From an uncultured Alphaproteobacteria bacterium (GTDB lineage: Bacteria > Pseudomonadota > Alphaproteobacteria > RF32 > CAG-239): a stretch of DNA of 64,000 nt. Position 1 is the stretch's first letter; each line of letters begins with the position of its first letter. Below, in pieces: positions 48,908 through 57,940 of the stretch. The DNA is taken from the NCBI GenBank assembly GCA_902464275.1, contig CABQIK010000003.1, forward strand, positions 1 through 64,000, written 5' to 3'. Both the position numbers and the translations under genes were made by a program. The notes below the pieces were generated by a model, which ran no database searches, had not been told where the DNA came from, and worked only from the letters and a program-made list of their open reading frames with translations.

Positions 48908-48984
48908 TGGCGGGAGCGACGGGGCTCGAACCCGCGACCCCATGCGTGACAGGCATGTATTCTAACCAACTGAACTACGCCCCC
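48908..48984 (-). tRNA. tRNA-Asp(GUC), CCA encoded
   Basis: 77 nt: acceptor GGGGGCG/CGCTCCC (one G-U), D arm with AGTTGGTT, anticodon stem CATGC/GCATG with loop CTGTCAC (anticodon GTC), T arm CGCGGGTTCGAGCCCCG, discriminator G and CCA. Confidence 0.95.
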
Positions 48985-49189
48985 ATCAATTTACTGAACA
49001 ACCTTATAACCAACAAAATTACTAAATGCAAGAGTTTTTTTTGAGTTTTAATAACTTTTTTTTGTATAAATTTATAACGTCTTGTAAATGCGACATATTT
49101 ATCTTTATTTTGGTATAACTTCAATATTTTCTTGAAAATTTTTTAACTCTGAGGCATTGTATTATAAATTTAAGTTAAGGATTGCTATA

Positions 49190-50740
49190 ATGGATTTTTA
49201 CAAAGCTAAATCTAAAGCCAAAAAAATCAGGCAACAGCGCAGTTTATTGCTAGGTTATGCCATTGTTGTTACAGCCGGATTTTTTGTTTCGCTTTATGCA
49301 AATGTTGAAGCATCAACACCGAAAAATATTGATTTATCCGAGCTTGCCGCCGATGGTTTTGACGGTTATGATGCCGATATTGTCGCGTCAGCTGATTTAA
49401 AAGTTGATGACGGAAATTTTGCAATTGCGCAAGATGCTGATTTTGATGCAGATACTGATGGGGCGGAAACTATTGCCGATGCCGCAATAAACGAATCTGC
49501 CGAACAAAGCGGATCTGTTGCTCAAGCTGAATCTGATGTAATCAATGAAAATCCGCTGCAGGTTAATGAAGAGATTGTGACCGTGGCAAAAGGCGATAGC
49601 TTTATCGGTATTTTGACCAAAATGGGGCTTGATTACTCAAAAGCTACCGATATTTATACCACGCTTAAAAAAGTTTATGATGCTCGCCATATTAAAGTCG
49701 GGCAAGATTTGAAAATTACTTCGGTTTTTGATACTCAATCTGCGCAACTTGCGTCAGTTGATAAAATTGTGATAGAACCGGTCAGCGGTACCCGTTATAT
49801 TGTTGAAAAGACTGAAGACGGTAAATATTCTGCCCGCACTGAGCAAGACAGCTTAACCGATGAAGTTAAAACTTTAAGCGGCGTTGTCAACGGAAGTTTG
49901 TCGGCGGCTATGCGCAGTGTCGGGGTGCCTTCAAATGTGGTGGGTAACTTTATTAATATTTTTTCATTCAGCGTTGATTTCAGGCGCGATATTCGCTCGG
50001 GCGATGAGTTTGAAGTTCGTTATGAGCGCCAACTTGCGCCGGACGGAACCGTGGTTAAAACCGGTGAAATTGTGTATGCTGCGCTAAAGCTGCGTAATGA
50101 TAAAATTGAACTTTATCGCTTTAAGGATAAAGACGGCACGGTTGATTATTATAACGAAAAAGGAATCGCGCTCAAAAAGTCGCTTGACCGCAAGCCGATG
50201 GAGTTTAAGCGGGCGCGTATTTCATCGCGTTTCGGGCGTCGCTTTCACCCGATTTTAAAAACCTATAAGCGCCATGACGGCGTTGATTATGCCGCTCCGT
50301 CCGGAAGCAAGGTTTATGCCAGTGCCGACGGGGTAGTTACCATGTCTAAATGGTACGGCGGGTACGGCAATTTTGTTAAAATCCGCCATAACTCTGAATA
50401 TTCAACCGGATACGGGCATTTAAAGTCATTTGCCAAAGGAATCCGCCCCGGAGTCAGAGTTAAACAAGGACAGGTGATTGCTTATGTCGGCAATACCGGG
50501 CGTTCAACCGGTCCGCACCTGCATTTTGAGGTTATTAAAAACGGCGCCAAGGTTGATCCGCTAAAAGTTAAAGCCGCTACCGGTGAAAATTTGAGCGGCT
50601 CTAAACTCACGGCGTTTAAGAAGACCGTGGCAGAAATTAAAGCTTTGTCAAATCAACCTAAAGAAATTGCTGCCAGCTCGCAAGCTGATGAAATCGGCAA
50701 TATGATTGATAAAATTGACGCCAAACCTGAAAATATTTAA
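49190..50740 (+). CDS. M23 family metallopeptidase with LysM domain
   Basis: 516 residues from ATG 49190; the longer in-frame start at 49157 has no ribosome site. A basic N-terminus and one transmembrane helix (LLLGYAIVVTAGFFVSLYANV), an acidic Asp/Ala-rich linker (to about 115), a LysM-like domain (VTVAKGDSFIGILTKMGLDY, to 175), the OapA/Csd3-like middle (SLSAAMRSVGVPSNVVGNFI) and the peptidase domain (335-450) with HPILKTYKRHDGVDYAAPSG (first His, Asp) and GPHLHFEVIKNG (HxH). It is of the MepM/YebA type, which cuts D-Ala-mDAP crosslinks for wall growth. Confidence 0.92.
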   Translation: MDFYKAKSKAKKIRQQRSLLLGYAIVVTAGFFVSLYANVEASTPKNIDLSELAADGFDGYDADIVASADLKVDDGNFAIAQDADFDADTDGAETIADAAINESAEQSGSVAQAESDVINENPLQVNEEIVTVAKGDSFIGILTKMGLDYSKATDIYTTLKKVYDARHIKVGQDLKITSVFDTQSAQLASVDKIVIEPVSGTRYIVEKTEDGKYSARTEQDSLTDEVKTLSGVVNGSLSAAMRSVGVPSNVVGNFINIFSFSVDFRRDIRSGDEFEVRYERQLAPDGTVVKTGEIVYAALKLRNDKIELYRFKDKDGTVDYYNEKGIALKKSLDRKPMEFKRARISSRFGRRFHPILKTYKRHDGVDYAAPSGSKVYASADGVVTMSKWYGGYGNFVKIRHNSEYSTGYGHLKSFAKGIRPGVRVKQGQVIAYVGNTGRSTGPHLHFEVIKNGAKVDPLKVKAATGENLSGSKLTAFKKTVAEIKALSNQPKEIAASSQADEIGNMIDKIDAKPENI

Positions 50741-50775
50741 ACTTAAACAACTTACTTTAATCTAGGAGAACAGCT

Positions 50776-51315
50776 ATGGAATTAAAAGGTTCAAAAACCG
50801 AACAAAATTTGAAAGACGCTTTTGCCGGTGAATCTCAAGCCCGCAATAAATATACTTATTATGCCTCTAAGGCTAAAAAAGAAGGCTACAATATTATTGC
50901 CGAAAAATTTGAGCAGACTGCCAATAATGAAAAAGAGCACGCTAAACTTTGGTTTAAGCTTTTACATGACGGCGAAATTCCTTCAACTATTGAAAATCTT
51001 AAAGATGCAGCAGCCGGTGAAAATTATGAGTGGACCGATATGTATGCACGTATGGCCAAAGAGGCTGAAGAAGAAGGATTTACCCAAATTGCTTATTTGT
51101 TTGAACAGGTCGGCAAAATTGAAAAAGGCCATGAAGAAAGATATCAGGCTTTGTTGGATTCTTTGTGTGAAGGCAAAATTTTTGAACGTCCGACCAAAGT
51201 TATTTGGGAGTGCGCAAACTGCGGTCACCGTGTTGAAAGCCCGAAAGCTCCGGAAAAATGTCCGGTATGTAATCATCCGCAAGCATACTTCTTTGAATTA
51301 CAAGAAAAATTTTAG
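50776..51315 (+). CDS. rbr: rubrerythrin
   Basis: 179 residues. The N-terminal four-helix diiron domain carries the Glu and ExxH ligands ([65 protein letters not shown]). The C-terminal rubredoxin-like domain has [20 protein letters not shown]. It reduces hydrogen peroxide in anaerobes and microaerophiles, which fits a gut life. AGGAG lies 7 nt before the ATG. Confidence 0.96.
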   Translation: MELKGSKTEQNLKDAFAGESQARNKYTYYASKAKKEGYNIIAEKFEQTANNEKEHAKLWFKLLHDGEIPSTIENLKDAAAGENYEWTDMYARMAKEAEEEGFTQIAYLFEQVGKIEKGHEERYQALLDSLCEGKIFERPTKVIWECANCGHRVESPKAPEKCPVCNHPQAYFFELQEKF

Positions 51316-51328
51316 TCTTGAATTGCTT

Positions 51329-51362
51329 AAAAGCTCCGATATTTTGCTATCGGAGCTTTTTT
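51329..51362. terminator. terminator between rubrerythrin and the convergent pilin-like gene
   Basis: AAAAGCTCCGATA pairs perfectly with TATCGGAGCTTTT around TTTTGC and runs into T's. Confidence 0.92.
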
Positions 51363-51366
51363 ATGC

Positions 51367-52119
51367 CTAATCTTTAATTTTGTACTGGATATTAAACGAA
51401 CAGCCTTTTTTATCAGCGCAAAGCTGACAAATGTTGTATATGTCGTTTTTGGATAAATCTTTTAAGCATTTATTGCTTTTTAAACATTTGGCATTGCCCA
51501 TAATATAAAGAGGTGTGTTAGTATCATCATCATTAGTTTGAAAAAAATTGATATGGTCAAGCTGTTCGGTAAAAGCTTTAGAAGTTTCAATAATATTGTT
51601 GCAAATGTCAAAATTTTGATATGTGTCAATTATATTAATATGAAGGTTGGTATACGTGCAGGTTGGCGAACAGGCGTTGGTGTATATTCCGTAACGCAGT
51701 CCGAACGCATCATAAAGATTAATACTGTTATCTTTAATCATCTCTTGCGGAATTTCACCGAGTTTTTTGAAATAGGGTACATAGCTTATGACTTGACTTG
51801 GGCTTCTTAATAAATCTTTGTAACGATACATGGCGTTTAACAACCAGCTGATTTGTTCAGTTTGTTTGTTAAGTTTATATTTTGTCATAGCTTTGCTGTA
51901 ACCGCTGATAGCACCGACGCTTAAAACCCCGATGATGGCCAGAACCCCGAGCATCTCCACCATACTTCTTCCGATGCTCGCGTCATTTGTGCTCGCGTCT
52001 AGCGGGCACCTACTTGGAATTTTGTCGCTCGTGTACCTTTTTGTGTACAAGTCGCTCCAAAATCCCGTCGTATCTGCCTCACTATCCGCAAGCTTAGCTA
52101 ATATATTTTGAATAAACAT
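51367..52119 (-). CDS. pilin-like protein, family member 4
   Basis: 250 residues from ATG 52119, the same start context as member 1 (MFIQNILxKLADS). The leader residues TTGFWSDLYTKRYTSDKIPS come from palindromic element A. An additional short duplication (DASTNDAS) lies before GRSMVEMLGVLAIIGVLSVG. The body has KYKLNKQTEQISWLLNAMYR, FKKLGEIPQEMIKD, ICNNIIETSKAF, CLKSNKCLKDLSKNDIYNIC and CADKKGC. The variable middle is unlike members 1-3. It is 3 nt beyond the terminator it shares with rubrerythrin. Confidence 0.7.
   Translation of the reverse strand: MFIQNILAKLADSEADTTGFWSDLYTKRYTSDKIPSRCPLDASTNDASIGRSMVEMLGVLAIIGVLSVGAISGYSKAMTKYKLNKQTEQISWLLNAMYRYKDLLRSPSQVISYVPYFKKLGEIPQEMIKDNSINLYDAFGLRYGIYTNACSPTCTYTNLHINIIDTYQNFDICNNIIETSKAFTEQLDHINFFQTNDDDTNTPLYIMGNAKCLKSNKCLKDLSKNDIYNICQLCADKKGCSFNIQYKIKD
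52001..52095. repeat. palindromic element, copy A (inside the pilin leader)
   Basis: 95 bp, from AGCGGGCACC to GCAAGCTT, with stems GGAATTTT/AAAATCCC (one mismatch) and TGTAC/GTACA. Only a few substitutions separate it from copy B at 17781. Confidence 0.75.
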
Positions 52120-52122
52120 CAG

Positions 52123-52157
52123 AAATCTCCTCAAATTGTTAAATTTAAGAAGATTTT
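52123..52157 (-). promoter_or_regulatory. SD-sequestering leader hairpin of the pilin-like gene, copy 4
   Basis: AAAATCTTCTT (mRNA 52157-52147) pairs with GAGGAGATTT (52132-52123) over 10 bp; one A is lost relative to copy 1. CGCGAGC and ten A lie upstream, then GCAATATTTACGAGTC as in all copies. Confidence 0.6.
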
Positions 52158-52217
52158 AGCTCGCGTTTTTTTTTTGCAATATTTACGAGTCCGTGCTGTG
52201 CATAAGTTGTATAGTTT

Positions 52218-52395
52218 TGTCTGGTCAGAACTTTGGAAAATAATATACTTAAAAGAATATAACAAAAACTTGTGCGAACTTTCAGAGCAGGAAGTGGCTC
52301 AATTTTATACCCGCACCGGCACAAACGGAAGTATCCAAAAGTTTGTTAAGTGGTTTGTAAATGAATATAAAGGCATAAAAAAAGAGGAAGTTTAG
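52218..52395 (+). pseudogene. 3' remnant of an unidentified gene
   Basis: The open frame ending at 52395 encodes SELWKIIYLKEYNKNLCELS, then EQEVAQFYTRTGTNGSIQKF and VKWFVNEYKGIKKEEV, with protein-like composition and helices. Upstream, the frame enters the antisense of the pilin leader, so no real start exists. I read it as the end of a gene cut off by the arrival of the pilin cassette. The family is not recognised. Confidence 0.35.
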
Positions 52396-52428
52396 CTTCC
52401 TCTTGGGGGTGTTCGTAATATTTTATGA

Positions 52429-52632
52429 TTACATAAGCTTAATATTACCGGCGGCGATGCGGCCGCGGTCATCATAAAGTTCGTAGCTGACTTGTTGTCC
52501 TTCGTTAAGCTTTTTTAAGCCAATCTCTTCTAACTTGGTGATGTGAACAAATACGTCCTTGCCTCCCGTTTCCGGCATGATAAATCCGTATCCTTTTTGG
52601 CTGTTAAACCATTTTACAGTTCCTTTTGTCAT
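52429..52632 (-). CDS. cold-shock protein (CspA family)
   Basis: 67 residues from ATG 52632 with AGGAGG 4 nt upstream. A single OB-fold with RNP1 (KGYGFIM) and RNP2 (DVFVHIT) and the start MTKGTVKWFNSQKGYGFI. It binds single-stranded RNA and DNA and melts RNA structure. Its 5' leader (upstream of 52632) is short here, unlike the long cold-box leader of E. coli cspA. Confidence 0.95.
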   Translation of the reverse strand: MTKGTVKWFNSQKGYGFIMPETGGKDVFVHITKLEEIGLKKLNEGQQVSYELYDDRGRIAAGNIKLM

Positions 52633-52824
52633 TTTACCTCCTAACAGTAACGATAACAATTTGTGTGTATGTTTGTACATTTTATACATTACACTATAAA
52701 ATTACTTTTCGGAATATGGTATTTTTATAACATGACATTATATTTTCGCAATAAGCAAAAATACATAAGCATGTATGGGTGTTTGCATATTATTGTTGAA
52801 AAACAAAATGTTAGATATGTATTG

Positions 52825-53145
52825 TTAGCCGCCGCAAACTTTACAAGCTCTGGCGCCGTTGGCTTCTCTTAAACGTCCTGCGGCATAGATGAGTTTTTCA
52901 TACTGTTTGGCTTTTTTGATTTTTTCCTGCTGGCGGAATATATAGAACAGTTTGTTTTCCAACACTTCGCATTCTTTGGCTAAACTTTGCAAAATGTCGT
53001 TTGTGGATTCAGCATCATCTTCTTGTAAGATTTCATAACTGGCGATTTTACCGCAGTGTCTACCCAAATAAGCATCCATTTCCTCTTTGCTTTCAAAGAA
53101 TTTATAATCTTTGCGGCTAGCAATTGTTTCAATCAATACCTTCAT
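52825..53145 (-). CDS. hypothetical protein, 106 residues, coiled coil
   Basis: I do not recognise it. N-terminal beta-like start (MKVLIETIASRKDYKFFESK) followed by a long helical stretch with heptads (DILQSLAKECEVLENKLFYI, FRQQEKIKKAKQYEKLIYAA) and a C-terminal CKVCGG. The two closing cysteines could bind metal. The start has a weak ribosome site. It stands between the cold-shock gene and the ABC transporter operon on the same strand. Confidence 0.5.
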   Translation of the reverse strand: MKVLIETIASRKDYKFFESKEEMDAYLGRHCGKIASYEILQEDDAESTNDILQSLAKECEVLENKLFYIFRQQEKIKKAKQYEKLIYAAGRLREANGARACKVCGG

Positions 53146-53204
53146 AACAAATCATTGCTCTGTATATGAATATTTATTTGGTAGATTTAGTAGCTAAAAA
53201 TAAA

Positions 53205-53903
53205 TCACTTAAACACAGAAGAGAGCATTTTTTCTAAGGTTTTGCTTTCGGATTTTCCATCATAAACGACTTGTCCTTGCTCTAAAATATATGCCCAATC
53301 GGTTAACGGGAGTAGGGTTTTCAGGTTATGTTCCACAATCACAAAAGCCGTGCCCAGAGTGTCTTTTATTTCCTTAATCTTATGAAATGTATCAGATGTC
53401 AGCTTGGGGGCTAAACCGATTGACGGTTCATCCATAAACATCATGCGCGGTTTGTTTATCAATCCGCGAGCAAGCGCGACCATTTGTTGTTGACCTCCGG
53501 AAAGGTTACCGGCTAAATCTTGAAGACGAGGCTTTAAGTCAGGGAAGTGGGTTAAGATTTCTTCCAGACGCTCAGGAAAAGTTGACCTATCTTTCCAGAA
53601 ATGGGTTGCCAGCTCAAGGTTCTCCAATACCGTAAGATTGCGAAAAACACGTTTTCCTTGCGGCACGTAGAAAATCCCTTGTTCAACATAAGATTGCGGA
53701 GAGGCACTGATTTTTTTGCTATCAAGCAGAACATCTCCCGCCATGGGCTTTAACAAACCGTACGCGGTTTTTAATAGTGTTGACTTTCCAGCACCGTTTG
53801 CCCCCATAATCACAGTAATTGTGTTGTCTTTCAAAGTGACGGAAACATCATTTAACACAACCTTTTTATTATATCCTGCTTTTATATTCTTCAGCTCAAG
53901 CAT
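53205..53903 (-). CDS. livF: branched-chain amino acid-type ABC transporter ATPase LivF
   Basis: 232 residues from ATG 53903. Walker A GANGAGKSTLLKTAYG, signature LSGGQQQMVALARGL, Walker B MMFMDEPSIGLAP and H-loop VIVEHNL are complete. The tail LEQGQVVYDGKSES is typical of LivF. It begins 1 nt after livG ends and is the last gene of the operon. Confidence 0.92.
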   Translation of the reverse strand: MLELKNIKAGYNKKVVLNDVSVTLKDNTITVIMGANGAGKSTLLKTAYGLLKPMAGDVLLDSKKISASPQSYVEQGIFYVPQGKRVFRNLTVLENLELATHFWKDRSTFPERLEEILTHFPDLKPRLQDLAGNLSGGQQQMVALARGLINKPRMMFMDEPSIGLAPKLTSDTFHKIKEIKDTLGTAFVIVEHNLKTLLPLTDWAYILEQGQVVYDGKSESKTLEKMLSSVFK

Positions 53904-53904
53904 T

Positions 53905-54720
53905 CTACACTCCCAAATATGATTCCTGCACGGCTTTGTTTTGAAGGACATCTTCGGGCTTACCTTCTGCCAAAAGTTTACCATGATTAAGCACGATGAT
54001 GTGGTCGCACAATCTTCTAATTAAGCTCATATTATGCTCAATAATCACGATTGTTTTGCCTTGCCGCTGCAAACCGCAAATAATTTCGCAGACTTGCTCC
54101 ACAATTTCGGGGAACAAGCCGGAAAATGGCTCATCAAAAAAGTATATATCCGCATCTTGCATCAGCACGCGTCCGATTTCCAGCAATTTCCGCAAGCCGT
54201 AAGAAAGTTCCTCTGCTTTTTTATGTCGATGCGGTGTTAAAGATGTCATTTCCAACACTTTATCCAAACGATTTTTATAATCTTTAGTTGAAACTTCTTT
54301 AAGGCTGTCAATCAAACTGTTTTCCGCCACAGGCAACAGAAGGTTATCAACGACAGACATTTGCTCAATCAGCCGACCGTCTTGAAATGTTCGTGCAATA
54401 CCGTATTTTCGAAGCTCATTTGATTTGATATGTGTCCGCTTTTTATCGCGAACGGTAATTTCACCTGTATCAGGATGTAACATTCCGGTCAAAATATTGA
54501 TTAACGTTGTTTTTCCCGAACCATTTGAACCGATTAAACCGATTGTCATTGCCTGCGGAATATTAACCGTAAGGTCATCAATTGCTTTAATTCCCATAAA
54601 TGATTTGGTTAGGTTTTTAACAGTGATTATATCCGCACCATACGCAGATGGCGGATTGACATTACACGCCACTCCAGAGTGTATTTTCTTAAAATTCAAT
54701 ATGTCCGTAATCTTTTTCAT
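53905..54720 (-). CDS. livG: branched-chain amino acid-type ABC transporter ATPase LivG
   Basis: 271 residues. After a short extension of about 30 residues comes ITVKNLTKSFMGIKAIDDLT, Walker A GSNGSGKTTLINILTG, the LivG-type segment IARTFQDGRLIEQMSVVDNL, signature ELSYGLRKLLEIGRVL (SYG in place of SGG, common in LivG), Walker B IYFFDEPFSGLFPE and EHNMSLIRRLCDHIIVL. Ends in TAG, 5 nt after livM. Confidence 0.92.
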   Translation of the reverse strand: MKKITDILNFKKIHSGVACNVNPPSAYGADIITVKNLTKSFMGIKAIDDLTVNIPQAMTIGLIGSNGSGKTTLINILTGMLHPDTGEITVRDKKRTHIKSNELRKYGIARTFQDGRLIEQMSVVDNLLLPVAENSLIDSLKEVSTKDYKNRLDKVLEMTSLTPHRHKKAEELSYGLRKLLEIGRVLMQDADIYFFDEPFSGLFPEIVEQVCEIICGLQRQGKTIVIIEHNMSLIRRLCDHIIVLNHGKLLAEGKPEDVLQNKAVQESYLGV

Positions 54721-54725
54721 TGCTC

Positions 54726-55592
54726 CTACATCCGATACTTACCAAACAAACCTTGCGGTTTGAAAACCATCATTAACAAAAGCATTGCGCCATATATCAT
54801 CTGTTGCAGTTGAGCGGCGGTTTCATACGGAAGTCCGACAAAGCGCAACACTTCCGGCAATGATATTAAAATCAATGCGCCGACCACGCTGCCGATTGCG
54901 GACGATAATCCCCCGACAATGATAATCGTAAATAAGAAAATGCCTTCTTTTAGCTGAAAACTTGACGGGTCAATAAAAGCAATGTAGCTTGCAAAGAATG
55001 CGCCGGCAATGCCCGACAGTGCGGCAGAGAGCACAAATATCACACTTTTATATTGTTTGGTTTTATAGCCCATAACATGGGTCAAATGCTCGTCTTCACG
55101 CAATGCTTTCAAAACGCGTCCGAATGATGATTTGTTAATCCAAACATACAATACATATAAAGCCACCGTAAACACCGCAACCAAGCCTAAAAAGGCGGTG
55201 TTGGAATAAAAAGTATACGAGCCTATTTGTGGTTTACCTATTCCAAAAATCCCTAGTGGGCCGTGAGTAACGGACTTCCAGTTTTGCAGAATAGAAAAGA
55301 CAATAATGGATAATCCGGCGGAGACAATCGCATAATAATCACCTTGGAAACGAGCCAAAATCTTACCAACCACAAAGGCAAGCACAGAATTAATGGCAAT
55401 TCCCAAGATTATGGTGGTAAAGAAACCTAACCCGAGCGCAGTCATACCGATTGCCGTCGCATAGGCACCGATGCCGTAAAAAGCAGCTTGTGCCAAAGAC
55501 ACCAACCCACCCATACCGATAAGCATATTCAGCGACAACGCTAACATGCTATATATGCCAAAAAGTATCGCCAGATTAATTAAGTATTCCAT
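54726..55592 (-). CDS. livM: branched-chain amino acid-type ABC transporter permease LivM
   Basis: 288 residues with about eight hydrophobic helices. The family motif LGMGGLVSLAQAAFYGIGAY (here LIGMGGLVSLAQ) is near the N-terminus, and the coupling-helix region SSFGRVLKALREDEHLTHVM with GIAGAFFASYIAFIDPSSF and TIIIVGGLSSAIGSVVGALI is complete. It partners LivH in the membrane. Confidence 0.92.
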   Translation of the reverse strand: MEYLINLAILFGIYSMLALSLNMLIGMGGLVSLAQAAFYGIGAYATAIGMTALGLGFFTTIILGIAINSVLAFVVGKILARFQGDYYAIVSAGLSIIVFSILQNWKSVTHGPLGIFGIGKPQIGSYTFYSNTAFLGLVAVFTVALYVLYVWINKSSFGRVLKALREDEHLTHVMGYKTKQYKSVIFVLSAALSGIAGAFFASYIAFIDPSSFQLKEGIFLFTIIIVGGLSSAIGSVVGALILISLPEVLRFVGLPYETAAQLQQMIYGAMLLLMMVFKPQGLFGKYRM

Positions 55593-55597
55593 AAAAA

Positions 55598-56692
55598 CTA
55601 ATCTCCTAAAAAGACCGGCTTGCCGTCTTTATATGTGCGCCATTCTGCTTTGTTGGCAATAAATCCGTTATCAAGTAGCTTGCAATCGCCGGACATACAT
55701 TTGCGTGTTGCATTTGCTTTGATGTAAGCTAAAATCTCATCAATATTATTGACATCTTCAACATTTTCAAACGCATCTATGGCAAGACTTATTAAGTCAT
55801 AAGCAGAAGCCGCCATATAAACGTTATTGATATGATATTCTTCCATTAAGCGATTAATAAACTCAGGTGTGCCGGAATTTCCGCCGAAATGATGTATATC
55901 GTTATAAAGGGAAGTATCTGTATCCACATCTATACCGGAACCGAAAATATGATTCGGTTCTACATTGTTTTCGCTTAACTGACGTAATAAGATATTTGAT
56001 TGTGGCGGCCAAAATTGGATATAAAAGTGATTAAATCCTTGGGCTTGATATTTTTGAATAACAAAACGGAAATCTAAATCAGACGGATTAAAACATTCAA
56101 CTTTTGTTTCCATTCCTTGAGCTTTCAGGGCTTCTGCCAATTTTTCCGTACCAATGCATGCAACACCGACATTAGCGGCTAAAAGAGCTAATTTATTGAC
56201 TTTCTCCTGCTGTAAAGCCTTAAAAATCAACTGACGGTAACTTTGTAATGTCGGCCCTTGGAAAAAGCTCGTCTTCCCCATTGGGGCGGCATTTTCATCC
56301 TCAAGAGTTGCGCACATATGTAGTAATTTGGCATTTTCCGCCAACGGCGCTACAACTCGTCCGATACCGGTTGTAAAAGATAACAACATATTGGCTTTAT
56401 CCATCATTATCAATTTATTGGTTGCCATAGCTGATTTTGCGGGAAGTTGCTGATTATCTTCAAAAACAGCTTCATAACGGTATTTAAGGTTTCCTTTGGC
56501 TTTATCTTCAATAGCAGCAAGAGCTCCTGATTTAACAGCTGTACCAACAACTGAATTATCTCCCGTTAATGGTAGAACCGCTCCAATCTTAATAACAGGC
56601 TTATTATCAACATTCGCTTGTGCTTCTTCCTTCTTGTTATCACAAGCGGCAAGCGCTAAAACCATACATAAACTTAATAACCACTTTTTCAT
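55598..56692 (-). CDS. periplasmic substrate-binding lipoprotein of the Liv-type transporter
   Basis: 364 residues. The lipoprotein signal MKKWLLSLCMVLALAAC has its lipid Cys at 17. The mature part is a type I periplasmic binding fold: IKIGAVLPLTGDNSVVG start, VFEDNQQLPAKSAMATNKLI, LLALLAANVGVACIG hinge, and HFYIQFWPPQSNILLRQL. The ligand may be an amino acid or another small amide; the FWPPQ segment is also present in the paralogue downstream, so they likely bind related ligands. Two cysteines (CMSGDC) are near the C-terminus. Confidence 0.88.
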   Translation of the reverse strand: MKKWLLSLCMVLALAACDNKKEEAQANVDNKPVIKIGAVLPLTGDNSVVGTAVKSGALAAIEDKAKGNLKYRYEAVFEDNQQLPAKSAMATNKLIMMDKANMLLSFTTGIGRVVAPLAENAKLLHMCATLEDENAAPMGKTSFFQGPTLQSYRQLIFKALQQEKVNKLALLAANVGVACIGTEKLAEALKAQGMETKVECFNPSDLDFRFVIQKYQAQGFNHFYIQFWPPQSNILLRQLSENNVEPNHIFGSGIDVDTDTSLYNDIHHFGGNSGTPEFINRLMEEYHINNVYMAASAYDLISLAIDAFENVEDVNNIDEILAYIKANATRKCMSGDCKLLDNGFIANKAEWRTYKDGKPVFLGD

Positions 56693-56835
56693 TGTAAATT
56701 TCCTTTCTTTTCCATTATGTCATCGCTTGAGCCACTTTAGTGGCGAGATTAGCGATCTTCAGATTTTTTATAATAATAATTTGTAGATGCCTTACCTCGG
56801 TCGTTTCACTCCCTTAAAGGGATGACTATCTTATT

Positions 56836-57939
56836 CTAATTCTCAATCTCTTTCAGTTTTCCACCTTCAAGCTGTTTTACGATTGATGGCGTATTGATAT
56901 GTCCTTCCTTATCAATATCATATTGCCCGAAAGAAGAATTAAAATTCTTATTGTTTAAGATATAAGTTACGATTTTTTCTCTGGTCGGTAAAGTTTTGCC
57001 GTCACCGATATGTCCATAAGCATCAATAATCATACGAACATTGTCATAGAAATTTGCTGAACAACCGATAACACGTTGTCCTGTCTTTTCTTCAAAATGT
57101 TTTCCAAGCTGCGGCGTTCCAGTATCATCTTGGAAAATATATGCGCCATCGAAGTAATCCACACTTAACAACAAATCGTTCAAATTACCGATTTCTATAT
57201 TCCAATCCAATTTCTTTAAAGTCTTGGCAAAAATTCCTGCTTGTGGCGGAATAAGTTGAACATGAAGCATATCCGGATTAAGCTCTTTAACTTTCGCCAT
57301 TGGAATGGTTAAATCTGTATCCGTAGAATTAACCGCTGTTTCGGATATGATATTAATTCCTTTTTCTTTCAGTTTCTGGCGGAAAAGTGGCAAAAAATCA
57401 TCAAATTCAGCGCAATTATAATAAAATAAAGCTAAATTCTTCACACCTTTGTTTTGGTAAAAAGTTGCAATTTTCTCCGCATGAGTAATTGGTTTTGTAG
57501 CGTTGTTAAAATTATAGAAACCTTTAGCAACATCAGAGGATAAGCCACAACTCATATGAATAATTTTATTTTTTTCCGCAAAATCAGAAGCTACACGCCC
57601 CATTGTTCCTCATAAAGTAAAAATAGCATCAATGTCCTTGACAGACTTAAATAAGTTCCAATTACTAATAGCTTTTTTAACATCATATTGGTCATCTTCA
57701 AAAACAAGCTGATAATCATATTTTAAGTTACCTTTTGCTTGTTCGTCTTTTAACGCCAGAGACATTGCCGCTTGTAGGTTTTTACCTGTTTCAGCCATAT
57801 CACCGCTTAGAGGTAAACTAGCACCAATCTTTACCACCGGCTTGCTATCCGCATTCGTTTGGGTCGTTTTATCTGTTTCATTATCCCCACAGGCAGTTAT
57901 TGCCGTAGCGATCACTAAACTCAATAAAAGTTTTTTCAT
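56836..57939 (-). pseudogene. second Liv-type substrate-binding lipoprotein, interrupted by an in-frame TGA
   Basis: The gene runs 367 codons from ATG 57939 (GGAG upstream), with the lipoprotein signal MKKLLLSLVIATAITAC, to 56836, the same length as its paralogue (364). One TGA at 57612-57610 splits it after DIDAIFTL; the frame goes on unchanged with GTMGRVASDFAEKNKIIHMS, which aligns to GIGRVVAPLAENAKLLHMC in the paralogue. No other damage is seen. Either a recent nonsense change, readthrough, or a sequencing error. A start ATG with GAGGAAC 5 nt earlier right after the stop could restart translation, but without the signal and the first lobe. Confidence 0.75.
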
Positions 57940-57940
57940 G

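Noticed and set aside
48166..48928. An integrated mobile element with genes between tRNA-Asp repeats
   Set aside because: The 690 bp between the duplicated ends has no credible gene, so it is treated as a repeat block or scar.
48670..48969. Coding frames through the tRNA-Asp repeat block
   Set aside because: They run through tandem non-coding repeats and antisense to the tRNA; no ribosome site and no protein-like composition.
51367..52119. Calling the pilin-like genes true type IV pilins
   Set aside because: The +1 residue after the Gly is Arg and no assembly, retraction or prepilin peptidase genes are in the window, so only pilin-like is supported.
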